64,000 nt of DNA from Candidatus Zhuqueibacterota bacterium (GCA_029261995.1 JAJDAF010000062.1:1-64000); one strand, 5' to 3'. Counted from the first letter of the stretch, positions 38,036 through 48,481 are shown. Numbers and translations: made by a program. Notes: a model not told the origin generated them from the letters alone.

Positions 38036-38956
38036 TCAGGCCCGTTTGGTCGTCGGGCGGCCTTTCTTCTGCTCGACCCGCTTCTGCCACTCCACGATAA
38101 TTGGGCTCGCGACAAAAATCGAACTGTAAGTTCCGATCAGGACACCGACGATCAAGGCAAACGCGAAGTTGTGAATCACTTCGCCGCCAAAAAAGTATAG
38201 GATGACCACAACCACCAAAGTTGTGAGCGAGGTAACGATGGTTCTTGTCAAAGACTGATTTATGCTCGCGTTCACGACCCCCTCGTATGTTTCACGCCGC
38301 AGAACCTTCAAATTCTCTCGCACCCGGTCAAAAACGACAATCGTATCGTTGAGCGAGTAGCCGACGATGGTCAGGAATGCCGCCACAATTGCCAGTGAGA
38401 TCTCCAGATTTAGAACAGAGAACACGCCCAGTGTAATAATGATGTCATGAAACACTGCGACAATTGCGCCGGCGGCAAAAATGAACTCGAATCGCCAGCC
38501 GATGTAAATCAGAATGAAAAAGAGCGCGATCATAATGGAGAAGAAGCCGGCGGTCCTCAACTCAGAGCCAATCTTGGGACCGACCTTCTCGACCAACTGC
38601 ACCACATAGGGGTTGTCCGGAAAGGACTGCGTGATCCCGGCCTTGATAGCATCCGAGACCTCCGTGCCGGTTTCTTGCTGCTCAAGTCGGATAAGAATCT
38701 CGTTGTCGGCTCCGAAGGTCTTTATTTCCGCGTTGCCATATCCCGCCGAGGTCACAGCATCTCTGACCTCGCCAACCGAGATCGCTTGGTCAAACTTCAT
38801 CTCGATTGACATGCCGCCGAGAAAGTCGATACCGTAGTTCGGGCCGCCTTTCATAATCAGCGAGGCAATACCAATCAAAATCAGAGCCGCCGAGAATATC
38901 AGGGCGACCTTCCTGCTACCTACAAAGTCAAATTTCGCATCCACCAAGAATTGCAT
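38036..38956 (-). CDS. secF: Protein translocase subunit SecF
   Basis: The 306-residue inner-membrane protein has an N-terminal helix, a periplasmic domain (GIDFLGGMSIEMKFDQAISV) and five C-terminal helices including GYSLNDTIVVFDRVRENLK and LTTLVVVVILYFFGGEVIHN. With SecD it uses the proton-motive force to help Sec-dependent export. It starts 22 bases after the secD stop. Confidence 0.97.
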   Translation of the reverse strand: MQFLVDAKFDFVGSRKVALIFSAALILIGIASLIMKGGPNYGIDFLGGMSIEMKFDQAISVGEVRDAVTSAGYGNAEIKTFGADNEILIRLEQQETGTEVSDAIKAGITQSFPDNPYVVQLVEKVGPKIGSELRTAGFFSIMIALFFILIYIGWRFEFIFAAGAIVAVFHDIIITLGVFSVLNLEISLAIVAAFLTIVGYSLNDTIVVFDRVRENLKVLRRETYEGVVNASINQSLTRTIVTSLTTLVVVVILYFFGGEVIHNFAFALIVGVLIGTYSSIFVASPIIVEWQKRVEQKKGRPTTKRA

Positions 38957-38978
38957 CTCTTGCTTGCTCCTGAGGGTG

Positions 38979-41009
38979 TTAGATACTGAGCTTCTTCAGC
39001 GTCATTTTGTTGGTGAAGTAGTCAAAAATGATACGGGTCACCACGATTGCCGTAAACATACTGGCGAGGATGCCGATCGACAAAGTCAGAGCAAATCCTC
39101 TAAGCGGGCCAGTACCGAACTGGTAAAGCACAAGGGCTGTCAACAGGGTCGTCACATTCGCATCGAGAATGGTTGTGAAGGCCCGGCCGTAGCCGCCATC
39201 TATGGCTGCACGAATGGTCTTACCGTTCCTGAGTTCTTCCCTGATTCTCTCGAAAATCAGGACGTTGGCATCGACCGCCATACCGATTGTCAGAATAATT
39301 CCCGCAACGCCAGGCAGGGTCAGTGTCGCATGAAACCCGGCGAGAAAGGCCAACATAATCAGCATGTTCAGAAACAGTGCGATGTTGGCAACCAGGCCGG
39401 AGAGACGATAGTAGACCACCATGAAAATCACCACAAACGTAAGCCCGACCAGCGCCGAGTAGGTGCCCTTTTCGATGGAATCCTGTCCGAGAGATGGACC
39501 GACCGTGCGTTCTTCAATGACTTCGATTGGGGCCGGCAGGGCGCCGGCACGTAGAACGATGGCCAGATCCTTGGCTTCTTCGATATTGGCCATGCCCGAA
39601 ATCTGAGCGCGCCCGGAGGGGATTCGCTCCTGGATATTCGGGATTGAAACAATCTTGCCATCCAAGACGATGGCCAACCGCTTGCCAACGTTGGCGCCGG
39701 TGACGCGGGAAAATACCTTGCCGCCTTCTCCTGTCAATTCCATACCGACCACCGACTGCCCTGCCTGCAACTGGCTGCCGATCTGCACCTGAGCGTTGGC
39801 GACCATGTTACCCGTCAATTCGGGATCTTTCGTGACCAGGTGCAGGCGGTAGTACTCCTGCTCGCCGTATTTTTCAGGCTGGCTGAAAAGAAGGAACTCG
39901 ACATCGTCGGGTAGAACTTCGCGGACTTCAGGAGAATTCAAGATGCGCTCGACCGTCCGAACATTTTTTATCGGGACGCCGAGGCCGAAGCCGAGATTTG
40001 CCAGCATGGCATCAAATGGCCGGTCTTGAAAAACGTCCTGGTCAAGCATCACAGTGGTATCGCCATCGCTGGCGCCATCAGCCGTTCCCAGGATTTCAGA
40101 AACAGACACCTCCGTTTCTTCTCTCATTTTATAGGTCGTATCGGCATCCACTTCAGCGGTTGCCAAAGAATCTTTGGGTTCCCTGCCAAGTTGCTTTTTC
40201 ATAACCAGGTTGATGCGGTCGAGGACGCTGCTCAGCAGATCCGGCTCGGACTCAAGTTGAAACTCCAGCAGCGCAGTCGTTCCAATAATCTTTTTTGCGC
40301 GCTCAACATCCTGAATACCGGCCAGCTCGATCACGATTCTTCTGGCGCCGCGTTTGGTAATGGAGGGCTCTGAGACACCAAACTGGTCAATCCGGTTGCG
40401 CAGGACCTCGAGGGTCCGCTCGACGGCATCTTCCGCTTCCGTCTGCAACTCAGACACGATGTCCGCGCCAGAGTCGCCACGCGAACCGAAATAGCGCGAC
40501 AGTGACAAGCCAGCCTCAGAGAAAACAATCGGCAGCACGTCAAAGAAGTCCTCGTTGTTCGTCGCTATTCTCGCGGAGACTGCTCCGATTGCGTCTTCCA
40601 GGCTGCTGTCTCTGTCCTTGGCAAGATTCTCGAGCAGATCAGGCAAATCGACCTCGTAAACCAGGTAGGTGCCACCCTGCAAATCGAGACCGAGCTTGAT
40701 TGATTTGGGCTCGTTCTTTACCATCTCTTCGTCCAGCGCCACCAGCGCAGTGACGTCATCCACCAGATCGTCAACGCTCTTACCGCTGTTGTCCACAAAC
40801 GTATCGCGGACCCGCAGCTCAAGATTGCCGCTCGCCAGCGAGGCTTTTACGTCGTTGGTCGTGAGTGTGGTATTTCCCTCGATTTCCGCGTAGTAGGAAT
40901 CCGCGGTTTTCTGCTGCTGTTTGAGCTGCAAGGTGGGCATCAGAACCACGATGGACCAGACGACCGCCAGGACGACGATTATGGTCTTGAACAAATTGTT
41001 TCTGCGCAT
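38979..41009 (-). CDS. secD: Protein translocase subunit SecD
   Basis: The 676-residue product has an N-terminal helix (TIIVVLAVVWSIVVLMPTLQ), the motif KLGLDLQGGTYLVYEVDLP, a large periplasmic region, SGMANIEEAKDLAIVLRAGA, and a six-helix membrane domain with GMAVDANVLIFERIREELR. It is on the long side for the family because of an extended periplasmic part. It is first gene of the secD-secF-STAS block. Confidence 0.97.
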   Translation of the reverse strand: MRRNNLFKTIIVVLAVVWSIVVLMPTLQLKQQQKTADSYYAEIEGNTTLTTNDVKASLASGNLELRVRDTFVDNSGKSVDDLVDDVTALVALDEEMVKNEPKSIKLGLDLQGGTYLVYEVDLPDLLENLAKDRDSSLEDAIGAVSARIATNNEDFFDVLPIVFSEAGLSLSRYFGSRGDSGADIVSELQTEAEDAVERTLEVLRNRIDQFGVSEPSITKRGARRIVIELAGIQDVERAKKIIGTTALLEFQLESEPDLLSSVLDRINLVMKKQLGREPKDSLATAEVDADTTYKMREETEVSVSEILGTADGASDGDTTVMLDQDVFQDRPFDAMLANLGFGLGVPIKNVRTVERILNSPEVREVLPDDVEFLLFSQPEKYGEQEYYRLHLVTKDPELTGNMVANAQVQIGSQLQAGQSVVGMELTGEGGKVFSRVTGANVGKRLAIVLDGKIVSIPNIQERIPSGRAQISGMANIEEAKDLAIVLRAGALPAPIEVIEERTVGPSLGQDSIEKGTYSALVGLTFVVIFMVVYYRLSGLVANIALFLNMLIMLAFLAGFHATLTLPGVAGIILTIGMAVDANVLIFERIREELRNGKTIRAAIDGGYGRAFTTILDANVTTLLTALVLYQFGTGPLRGFALTLSIGILASMFTAIVVTRIIFDYFTNKMTLKKLSI

Positions 41010-41128
41010 TTCGGCGTTACCTCCCGGATAATTTCAGGGCGCAAGTTACACTAAACATGTTGAAAGTCATGGTGTGAGTCAAGATACGAAAGCGGAGTAG
41101 TGGCCCATATAACCGACTGAATTTCAAT

Positions 41129-41344
41129 TCAATATGGGCTGGTATCCCCATCGACTTCGGGCATTCGGGTTAGCCTTATGATAACCTCTTTCGTAACCCG
41201 CTTGAGCAAGTCAGGAGTTGAACGTGGCCCCAAAATGCGCATGCTTTCCTGCACAATTTGGCGAACTTTTTCTTCCGTAACCTGCAATGAGATCCCTTTA
41301 TTCACACGAACGGAGAATATAACTGATTCATCCCTGATTTGCAA
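41129..41344 (-). CDS. Hypothetical protein, 71 residues
   Basis: The product begins MQIRDESVIFSVRVNKGISL and continues VTEEKVRQIVQESMRILGPR, TPDLLKRVTKEVIIRLTRMP. It is soluble, mostly helical and not recognised. It precedes secD in the same direction by about 120 bases, with an inverted pair (GGCCCATAT/ATATGGGCT, 41103-41140) around its stop that could terminate it. The gene is small and the evidence modest. Confidence 0.5.
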   Translation of the reverse strand: MQIRDESVIFSVRVNKGISLQVTEEKVRQIVQESMRILGPRSTPDLLKRVTKEVIIRLTRMPEVDGDTSPY

Positions 41345-41441
41345 GCATAAATTTCGTTGAAAAGGATTGACTGCCGATGTGCAAATGGTTATATTTCGTG
41401 CTGGAACTAACTGAAATATGCCTTAGGTCGTCGTGTCTGCA

Positions 41442-44400
41442 ATGAGAATTCATCAGTTGGCTGGCTTTAGCGTCCCCGTTATTCTGCTTCATATCTTGCT
41501 TCTTACGCAATCATCTGCACAAACTCCGAGGCCTCCCGGGTTCAGTTCCGCGCTTGAACTCGGCCGCCAGCAAGACTATCCGGCGGCGATTTCGCTGCTG
41601 AACGAATGTGTGCAATCGGACTCTGCTTTCACTGCCGCGTACCTGACCGCGGCCGACTTCTACTTCTACGACGGTCGCTCGGTCGATGGCATGGCGCATT
41701 TTAGGACTGCCGGTGACAAAAATCCGGGCGAACCCAATAACCTCATCGCCCTGGCACGACTGGCATATCTGGCCGGTGATTCGAATGGGGCGTTTGAAAT
41801 GGGCCGGTCGGCGTTTGAACGCGGAGCAACCTCGCCGTTGGCTCTGAACATGATGGTCCGGAGTGCGGTAGAGTCCAGGAAGACGGATGCCCTGCAGGCG
41901 GTGCTGAGAAAGCTGCGCAAGGACAAAGCCCGCCGTCCGCTTTTTGACCTCGGCTACGCGATCTGGAGGCTCCGCATCGGTAACCTGGCGCGCGGCAAAA
42001 CCTCCATCAAGGCCTATTTGGAAAACGTCCCGGGTGCGCCGTTTGGCCAACTCATCCTTGGCCAAATCTCCAGGGGAATTGCCGACCTGCCGGCGGCGAT
42101 GACCGCTTTCAAACAGGCTGCGCTCCTGTGCCCCGCCACGGACAGGGAAACGCGAATCGATGCTTTGCTCGGTCTGGCGCGCAGCCATTCAGAGGTGGGG
42201 AACGCAGACTCGTCCTTGCACTTCACCAACCTGGCGCTAGACAACGCGATGGAGCTATGCAATCTGCAGGCGGAACGCGATGCCAGGGTCGAACAATGCC
42301 TTTTGCTGGAACCAGCGGGGAGCCTGCTCGCTCTGGTTGAGTGCGCGAAATCGGGCGCGACAGTCGCAAGGAAACTTGGCGACGACATTGCGGAGTTCAG
42401 ATTCAAGAACCTACTTGGCAAGACTTACATCACCTTGAATGACGTCGATGCCGGGCTTGATGCCTTCCTGGCCGCCTTGAACTGCGCTCGCGATATGGAA
42501 AGCAGAGCCGAAATCGCCGGCACAAGCCTGGAGATTGCCCGCGTGCTGAACCTTCAGGGCATGCAGGAAGAGGCCGTCGCTTACCTTGACAGCAGCCAGG
42601 CCTCGGCACGGGCGGCAGGCCGGCATGATCTCTCGCACCAGGCGCTGTTGCTTCGAGCCGACATCTACAGAACTACCGGTAAGATTCCGGAAGCAAAGAA
42701 GGCCTACGAAACGGTGTTGCGGTTTGCTCAAAAACAGCAGCAATCCGGTTTGACCGAATTATGCTTCATCCGGCTCGCCAATATGTACATGCAGCCACCG
42801 AATGTCAATCTCGACAACGCGAAGTACTATCTGTCGCGCGCCGACGCGCTGGCGCGCCAGACATTCCAGCTTCATTTTGCGGCAACACATCGTTGGATGC
42901 AAGGTAGTATCGCGCTCAAGGATGTCGATATTGAATCAGCGGAGACCTATTTTCAGCAGGCAATTCAACTCGGACTCGAAACCGGCTCCTACTTGTCTCT
43001 GGTTGCTGGCCAGGCAGGCCTTGTGCGAACGTACCTAGCGACAAACTTCCCGAGCCTGGCGGCGGCGCACGCAGATACGGCCCTGAAACTGCTCTACGAC
43101 TACAATACGCTCTGTCAGAGCGAACCGGCATTCGCACATTTTCGGGTCAAAAACGACCTGATCATGCCTGCGGTCAATGCGTTTGCGGCTGTCGGCAACC
43201 TAGGCGCGATCTACCGCACCACGGAAATGTGGAAAGCGATGCAGTATCAGGAACTCACTCACGAAGCAACGATTACGATTAGCTCGACTCTGGCGGACTC
43301 TGTTCGAACAAGGAGCAACCGCGCTCATCAGGAAATCCAGGACAAATGGCTGGCGCTTTGGCAGAGCTGGAAACTGGATAGAGTCGAGACCCTCGACCTG
43401 TTGATGCGAACGAAACGGGAAATCCACGAAATCACCCGCCAACAGATCAATTTTCTGGACAACGTCAAGCAAGCTGACCCAAAGTTATATTCGCTGTTGC
43501 GGCCGGACTGCCCCGACCCGCTTGCGGTGCAGGACCAGTTGACCCGGTTGGATGCGACCTACGTCAGCTATCTTCTGGGCGACAACGCGACCTTCATCAC
43601 GGTTATTGGCCCGGACGGGATTCACGGCAAGCGGGCAAATGTCAGCCGCTCAAGACTTGAGCGGCTGGTCCACGAAATGACCCCGGTCTGTAATCCAACC
43701 CGGCCAGAACTTGGCTCACTGGCTGCAAGCGGCCGCATAGAATTTCGCCTGGACCAGGCCACACAGCTCTACGACTACTTGATTGCACCCATCAGAGAGT
43801 GGCTCGTGCCGCAGACCACCATTATTATTTCTGCCGATGATGTCCTCAACCTGGTGCCGTTCGAGGCACTGGTCAGCAACCCGCAAGAGCTGATTGATAA
43901 TTTCGATTACGCCAACGCCAGATACCTGATTCAGGACTACGCCATCGCATACTCGTCCAGCGCATACTCGTTTCTCGGACCTGCCCTGCCGACCAACTCC
44001 GGGAACCGGCACCTACTGGCATTCGCCAAACCGTCGGCCACGGCAAAAAACGGTAGCGCCGACGACTCGAATGGTGTGGCAAACTCAATTGTCTCTGAGT
44101 CGTTGCGAGAGGTCACGGCACTAGCTGACGTATTTGGCAGAGGAAACAGTGATGTTCATGCAGGCGAGAAAGCCGCCCTAACAGCTCTGGACAAGCCTAC
44201 CCAAGTCTTGCATTTTGCAGTACCCGTCACCATCAATGGTCAAGAACCGCTGTCATCTCGACTCGAGTTGAATGGCACGCAGGGCAAATATCTTTATGCC
44301 CGTGAACTGCTCAATGCGCGCATGGAGGCAAATTTGGCGGTCTTGAGCGGCGGCGAATTCCGCATGATTCGACCGACAAACCACGGGCTCGGAATCAACG

Positions 44401-44771
44401 GTTTGCTGCAGGGTTTTTCATTTGCCGGAGTTAAGAGCACGCTTGCCAGCATGTGGCCCTTGAGTGGTCGCGAACAAACACCGCTGGTGGCCGAATTTTA
44501 CGAGAATCTGAAACTCAACATGACCAAGCCCAGGGCTCTGCAGCAGGCTCAACTCAGTTATCTGGAAACCATCAGCAGAAACCCCTACTTCTGGTCTAAC
44601 CTGCGGCTGTTCGGCCATCCGGGCGCCATGCAGTTCGAGACCAACCGCAGCTACACGGCCATCTATCTCGTTGCGGCGGGGCTGTTGCTGTTGGTCGGGC
44701 TCGTGGCGCGCCAGATTTTCAAGACCTCACGGGCCCCCAAACGGCCCGAAGCAAGTGGTCAGCCAGCCTGA
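41442..44771 (+). CDS. TPR-CHAT protein with degenerate caspase-like catalytic dyad
   Basis: From ATG 41442 the product has 1,109 residues. It has a signal peptide or first helix (SVPVILLHILLLTQSSAQ), about ten TPR-like helix pairs (residues 30-560), a helical linker, and a CHAT domain (about 700-1,060: IIISADDVLNLVPFEALV, LLQGFSFAGVKSTLASMWPL, NPYFWSNLRLFGHPGAM). A C-terminal membrane helix (AIYLVAAGLLLLVGLVARQI) closes it. In active CHAT proteases the histidine lies in ATHG and the cysteine in LSACETG. Here these read AVPV and LSGGEFR, so both catalytic residues are gone. It probably serves as an envelope scaffold rather than a protease. Confidence 0.9.
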   Translation: MRIHQLAGFSVPVILLHILLLTQSSAQTPRPPGFSSALELGRQQDYPAAISLLNECVQSDSAFTAAYLTAADFYFYDGRSVDGMAHFRTAGDKNPGEPNNLIALARLAYLAGDSNGAFEMGRSAFERGATSPLALNMMVRSAVESRKTDALQAVLRKLRKDKARRPLFDLGYAIWRLRIGNLARGKTSIKAYLENVPGAPFGQLILGQISRGIADLPAAMTAFKQAALLCPATDRETRIDALLGLARSHSEVGNADSSLHFTNLALDNAMELCNLQAERDARVEQCLLLEPAGSLLALVECAKSGATVARKLGDDIAEFRFKNLLGKTYITLNDVDAGLDAFLAALNCARDMESRAEIAGTSLEIARVLNLQGMQEEAVAYLDSSQASARAAGRHDLSHQALLLRADIYRTTGKIPEAKKAYETVLRFAQKQQQSGLTELCFIRLANMYMQPPNVNLDNAKYYLSRADALARQTFQLHFAATHRWMQGSIALKDVDIESAETYFQQAIQLGLETGSYLSLVAGQAGLVRTYLATNFPSLAAAHADTALKLLYDYNTLCQSEPAFAHFRVKNDLIMPAVNAFAAVGNLGAIYRTTEMWKAMQYQELTHEATITISSTLADSVRTRSNRAHQEIQDKWLALWQSWKLDRVETLDLLMRTKREIHEITRQQINFLDNVKQADPKLYSLLRPDCPDPLAVQDQLTRLDATYVSYLLGDNATFITVIGPDGIHGKRANVSRSRLERLVHEMTPVCNPTRPELGSLAASGRIEFRLDQATQLYDYLIAPIREWLVPQTTIIISADDVLNLVPFEALVSNPQELIDNFDYANARYLIQDYAIAYSSSAYSFLGPALPTNSGNRHLLAFAKPSATAKNGSADDSNGVANSIVSESLREVTALADVFGRGNSDVHAGEKAALTALDKPTQVLHFAVPVTINGQEPLSSRLELNGTQGKYLYARELLNARMEANLAVLSGGEFRMIRPTNHGLGINGLLQGFSFAGVKSTLASMWPLSGREQTPLVAEFYENLKLNMTKPRALQQAQLSYLETISRNPYFWSNLRLFGHPGAMQFETNRSYTAIYLVAAGLLLLVGLVARQIFKTSRAPKRPEASGQPA

Positions 44772-44920
44772 ATAGGTGTGGCCCATGCTACAAAGGGCTT
44801 GATTTTCTTCCACGTAGCTCGTAAATTCACTCTCCATTCCAAAACTCACCACACAACGAGGGCAACAGGAGCCACACAGCGCATCTGCGGCAAACTGCCG
44901 TTCGAGGAGGGAAAAACACC

Positions 44921-46453
44921 ATGCTACACCATCAATTCATCCGCACTGCCGGAAAATATGGCAGCAAGCTTGCGTTCATCGACCGCACCACCGACAAGAA
45001 AGTTACCTACGCAAAGGCGCTTATCGCGTCCATCATTCTGGCAAAGAAGTTCAAACGCTACAAGAGCGGATTTATGGGCATCATGATGCCAACCTCCGCC
45101 GGAGCAGCGCTTTCGGTACTCGGCGCCTTGATGGGCAAGCACACGCCCGTAATGATCAACTACTCTACCGGCGCGCAACGAAACGCCGAATTTGCCCAGC
45201 GTAAATGCGACTTCGAGACCATCATTACGTCACGCAAGCTGCTGGAAAAAGTGCAGTGCAAAGAGGTGCCGGGCATGGTATTCATCGAAGATATCATGGA
45301 ATCTGTATCCGCGTTTGATAAAATCCTAGCCGCAATCAAGTCCCGTTTGCCAGCGGCGCTGCTGTCACGGCTGAGTGGCAAGCGCGACGAAAACGCTATT
45401 GCCGTCATTCTGTTTACCAGTGGTAGCGAGAAGGAACCGAAGGCGGTTCAACTCAGCCATCGCAACATCAGCTCAAACATCCAGGGATTTTCCGGGGCCC
45501 TGAACCTGGGGCCTGGCGACCGGATGCTGGCAATTCTGCCATTTTTTCACGTGTTCGGACTGACAACCAACCTCTGGACGCCGTTGTTTCACGGCATGAC
45601 CAGCGTCACTTACGCAAACCCTCTCGAGTTCAGAACTATCTCGAAGATCGTCCGCGAGGAGCAGGTCACCATGATAGTTGGCACACCGTCCTTTTTCTGG
45701 GGATACCTTCTGAAGTCAAAGGCCGGCGACTACGCTTCCATTACGCTCGCCGTCTCCGGCGCCGACAAGTGCCCAGACAAGCTCAGAGAGGGATTCATAA
45801 AGAAGCACGGCGTCACCCTTTTGGAGGGCTATGGCGCCACCGAAACCTCACCCGTTATTTCATGTAACTTCGAAGACGCAAACAAGCCTGGCAGCGTTGG
45901 CAAGCCGCTACAAACGGTTAAGGTGCGGATCCAGAATTATGAGACGGGCGAAGACTGCATGATCGGTGAAACAGGCAAAATTTTGATCAAGAGCGAGTCG
46001 GTGATGGTGGGTTACCTGGATGATCTTGAGGAAACGTCTCTGCGCATTCGCTCAGGCTGGTACGATACCGGTGACATGGGTTACATCGACGAAGACGGCT
46101 TCATCTGGCACAAAGGCCGTCTAAAACGCTTTGTCAAAATCGGCGGTGAAATGGTCTCGCTGGTGGCGGTTGAGGATGCCCTGTCGAAGCGGCTACCGGA
46201 TGGCGCGGAGTGCTGCGCGGTCGAATTGCCCGACGCCACCAAGGGAGCCAGAATCGTCGCCGCCGTCACCCATCAGGTGGACAGGAAGGAAATGCTCTCT
46301 GCCTTGAGTGACGACCTCCCCAACATCGCGTTGCCCAGAGAGTTCATCACGCTGGAGGAACTTCCGAAAATGGGCAGCGGAAAGATTGACTTTCGAACCA
46401 CAACCGAGATGGTGCGGCAGTTGTTGCACACAAAGGTCAGTGAGGTGGCGTGA
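44921..46453 (+). CDS. AMP-forming acyl-CoA/acyl-ACP synthetase
   Basis: The 510-residue ANL-superfamily enzyme has the P-loop-like ILFTSGSEKEPKAVQLSH, ILPFFHVFGLTTNLW, EGYGATETSPVISCN, WYDTGDMGYIDEDGF, GRLKRFVKIGGEMVSL and the catalytic Lys motif KMGSGKIDFRTT. The sequence is closest in style to the synthetase half of Aas (acyl-ACP synthetase/2-acylglycerophosphoethanolamine acyltransferase), without the acyltransferase half. It would activate fatty acids. GAGGAGGG precedes the ATG by about 9 bases. It follows the CHAT gene by about 150 bases. Confidence 0.9.
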   Translation: MLHHQFIRTAGKYGSKLAFIDRTTDKKVTYAKALIASIILAKKFKRYKSGFMGIMMPTSAGAALSVLGALMGKHTPVMINYSTGAQRNAEFAQRKCDFETIITSRKLLEKVQCKEVPGMVFIEDIMESVSAFDKILAAIKSRLPAALLSRLSGKRDENAIAVILFTSGSEKEPKAVQLSHRNISSNIQGFSGALNLGPGDRMLAILPFFHVFGLTTNLWTPLFHGMTSVTYANPLEFRTISKIVREEQVTMIVGTPSFFWGYLLKSKAGDYASITLAVSGADKCPDKLREGFIKKHGVTLLEGYGATETSPVISCNFEDANKPGSVGKPLQTVKVRIQNYETGEDCMIGETGKILIKSESVMVGYLDDLEETSLRIRSGWYDTGDMGYIDEDGFIWHKGRLKRFVKIGGEMVSLVAVEDALSKRLPDGAECCAVELPDATKGARIVAAVTHQVDRKEMLSALSDDLPNIALPREFITLEELPKMGSGKIDFRTTTEMVRQLLHTKVSEVA

Positions 46454-46586
46454 CATAGGTTACTCTACTCCGGCAAGGACCGCCCCGGAGCACCTGCAGC
46501 AATTCTACGTCGATTGAGGGGAGCTAACAAATGTCATCGGACACCGCAAGAACAGATGGGACGACGAATGTGAACAGTAGTACAAA

Positions 46587-46949
46587 TTAAGACGGAGACG
46601 GCAAATCCGGATACTTGAAGTAGACATCCTTCTCAATGTCCAGAATCTCCACCGTCACCTGAATTTCTTCCGGGCAGGCAGTCCGCAATTCCTGCAATAG
46701 CGCGTCTCCTACTTTTCTTTTGAGATCTGGTGACCTGCCTTCCAGAAATCGAACCTGCAAATGCAAAAATGCCTGCCGCCCTTTGCCCCGGCCGACAAAA
46801 TATTCGGTCAGCCGAACAGCACGACTCTTGCAGTTGCCTGGTTGAATGCCAGCCAAGTCTACCAGCACCTGGTGAAGTTGTTTGAACAGTTCTGGGAAAT
46901 TCCCCTCGAGTTTGAGACTATCGGTGTACTCCAGCGTGAGGTGTGGCAT
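46587..46949 (-). CDS. Tautomerase-superfamily protein (CHMI-like)
   Basis: The 120-residue product begins MPHLTLEYTDSL, the start of 5-carboxymethyl-2-hydroxymuconate isomerases, where Pro2 becomes the N-terminal catalytic proline. Further text, YFVGRGKGRQAFLHLQVRFL and GDALLQELRTACPEEIQVTV, matches the family. No homoprotocatechuate pathway genes are nearby, so its natural substrate is unclear. It has no operon partner. Confidence 0.85.
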   Translation of the reverse strand: MPHLTLEYTDSLKLEGNFPELFKQLHQVLVDLAGIQPGNCKSRAVRLTEYFVGRGKGRQAFLHLQVRFLEGRSPDLKRKVGDALLQELRTACPEEIQVTVEILDIEKDVYFKYPDLPSPS

Positions 46950-47401
46950 CGAGTTGTCCTCCTGCTTTGGCGCCGGCGTGACGCGAATTCGTTAGAAGCC
47001 AGATGGCCGGAATGCGAGAAGCGTTGCTCCCAAACGCAAAAATAGCTAATTATTCAAGAAAAGACAAGTTTCATACGAGTAAAATCGCGCCGTAATTCGC
47101 CCTGGGTTCGGAGCCGTAGCGACATAGTTCTGCTCGAAACAAAATCATAAATGGCGAAATAAGTAAGCCATACTCGCTGTATATATCTGCGTAGCCGCAC
47201 TACACCTTCCCGTAAGCCGAATTCCCGTGAGAAAGCCGTTCAGCCTGAAGGACGGTCGAATAAACCCGTGCAGTGACAGTGGCCACCCTGTCTGCTTATC
47301 GAGCCATACGCCCAGTGGGGGGCGTAGTGTCGATTCGCGGCGCCACCGATCACCGGGTCAATGTATCAGGCTAAATCATTAACAGTTGGAGAGGCAAAAC
47401 C
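46950..47401. other. Intergenic region, no supported gene
   Basis: About 450 bases lie between the divergent tautomerase-like and beta-lactamase-fold genes. GGAGAGG at about 47389-47395 is the ribosome site of the next gene. I see no other clear element. Confidence 0.35.
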
Positions 47402-48481
47402 ATGAGAAACAACACTCCCAAATACATCCTGATCCTGTTCATGCTCCTGAGTCAGCTCGCATGTGGTAGCGACGACGGCCCATCAAGTTCGCTCACCGGG
47501 CCCGACTCGCCTGCTGAGGCCCAGGGCATGGATGGCGAAACGCTCGAAGCCGGCATCCAAGAGATCAGGAAGGGCACTTATGGCGAGGTGCACAGCCTAC
47601 TCGTCGTCAGGAATGGAGTGTTTGTGGTTGAAGAATATTTCGAGGGCTGGGAAAGGAATGATGTGCACGCCGTCTACTCCGTCTCGAAAAGTATCACATC
47701 AATGCTGACTGGCGTAGCCTTGGAACAAGGTATCCTGGAGGATTTGGATTCGAAGCTGCTCCCCTACTTTCCTGAATACCAAACCTACGCCAACTACGAT
47801 ACGTTGAAGAGTGAGATCAACCTGCACAACGTGCTGACCATGCACTCCGGCTTCCAGTGGGATGAAAACCTGATCGGCCCGGAGAAGGGCGACTGGATAA
47901 AGTTCGTGCTGGATATGCCCATGTCAGAACCGCCGGGTACGCAATTCCGCTATAACAGCGGCACGACTCTGAGCATGTCGGGCGTCCTGCAAAACCTGAC
48001 TGGCGAATTGCTTAGCAGCTTTGCGGATGAGAATTTGTTCCGCCCGGCGGGCATTCGAGCTTGGTCATGGGGCCTCATTCGTAGAGTTGGTCTTCCCAAC
48101 TTCACCGACGCTTCCGGAGGGCTGAACTTACGCCCTTATGATATGGTAAACATCGGCATGCTGATGCTGCAGAAAGGCAAGCGTGGCGGGGTGCAGATCA
48201 TCCCCGAGGCATGGGTAGAACTTTCAACAGGCAAAAGGGTCTCCGCCAACTCCAACTTTGATTATGGCTATTGGTGGTGGCGCTTCTCCGACTCGAGCCG
48301 CATCGGCAGCTCTCTTGCGGTCAACGATGTCTACTGGGCTTGGGGTGCACTTGGGCAGTTCATCTTCGTCATTCCTCATCTGCAATTGGTTGTGGTTTCG
48401 ACGCAGCACAACCTCGAAACCACCGGCCGGGAGACATTTGACCTGTTGCACGACTACATCCTTGCGTCAATTAAAGATTGA
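47402..48481 (+). CDS. Serine hydrolase lipoprotein (class C beta-lactamase/DD-peptidase fold)
   Basis: The 359-residue product has a lipoprotein signal (LFMLLSQLAC, Cys21). The catalytic SVSK tetrad (SxxK) lies in VYSVSKSITSMLTG, the YNS motif (YxN) in QFRYNSGTTLSMSG, and a C-terminal region GYWWWRFSDSSR ... WGALGQFIFVIPHL takes the place of the KTG box. The family includes esterases, DD-peptidases and beta-lactamases; for lipoproteins of this type the substrate is rarely known. It is transcribed alone. Confidence 0.9.
   Translation: MRNNTPKYILILFMLLSQLACGSDDGPSSSLTGPDSPAEAQGMDGETLEAGIQEIRKGTYGEVHSLLVVRNGVFVVEEYFEGWERNDVHAVYSVSKSITSMLTGVALEQGILEDLDSKLLPYFPEYQTYANYDTLKSEINLHNVLTMHSGFQWDENLIGPEKGDWIKFVLDMPMSEPPGTQFRYNSGTTLSMSGVLQNLTGELLSSFADENLFRPAGIRAWSWGLIRRVGLPNFTDASGGLNLRPYDMVNIGMLMLQKGKRGGVQIIPEAWVELSTGKRVSANSNFDYGYWWWRFSDSSRIGSSLAVNDVYWAWGALGQFIFVIPHLQLVVVSTQHNLETTGRETFDLLHDYILASIKD

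Noticed and set aside
41442-44771. Active CHAT protease of a defence system
   Set aside because: The catalytic His and Cys are both replaced, and no partner defence gene is adjacent.
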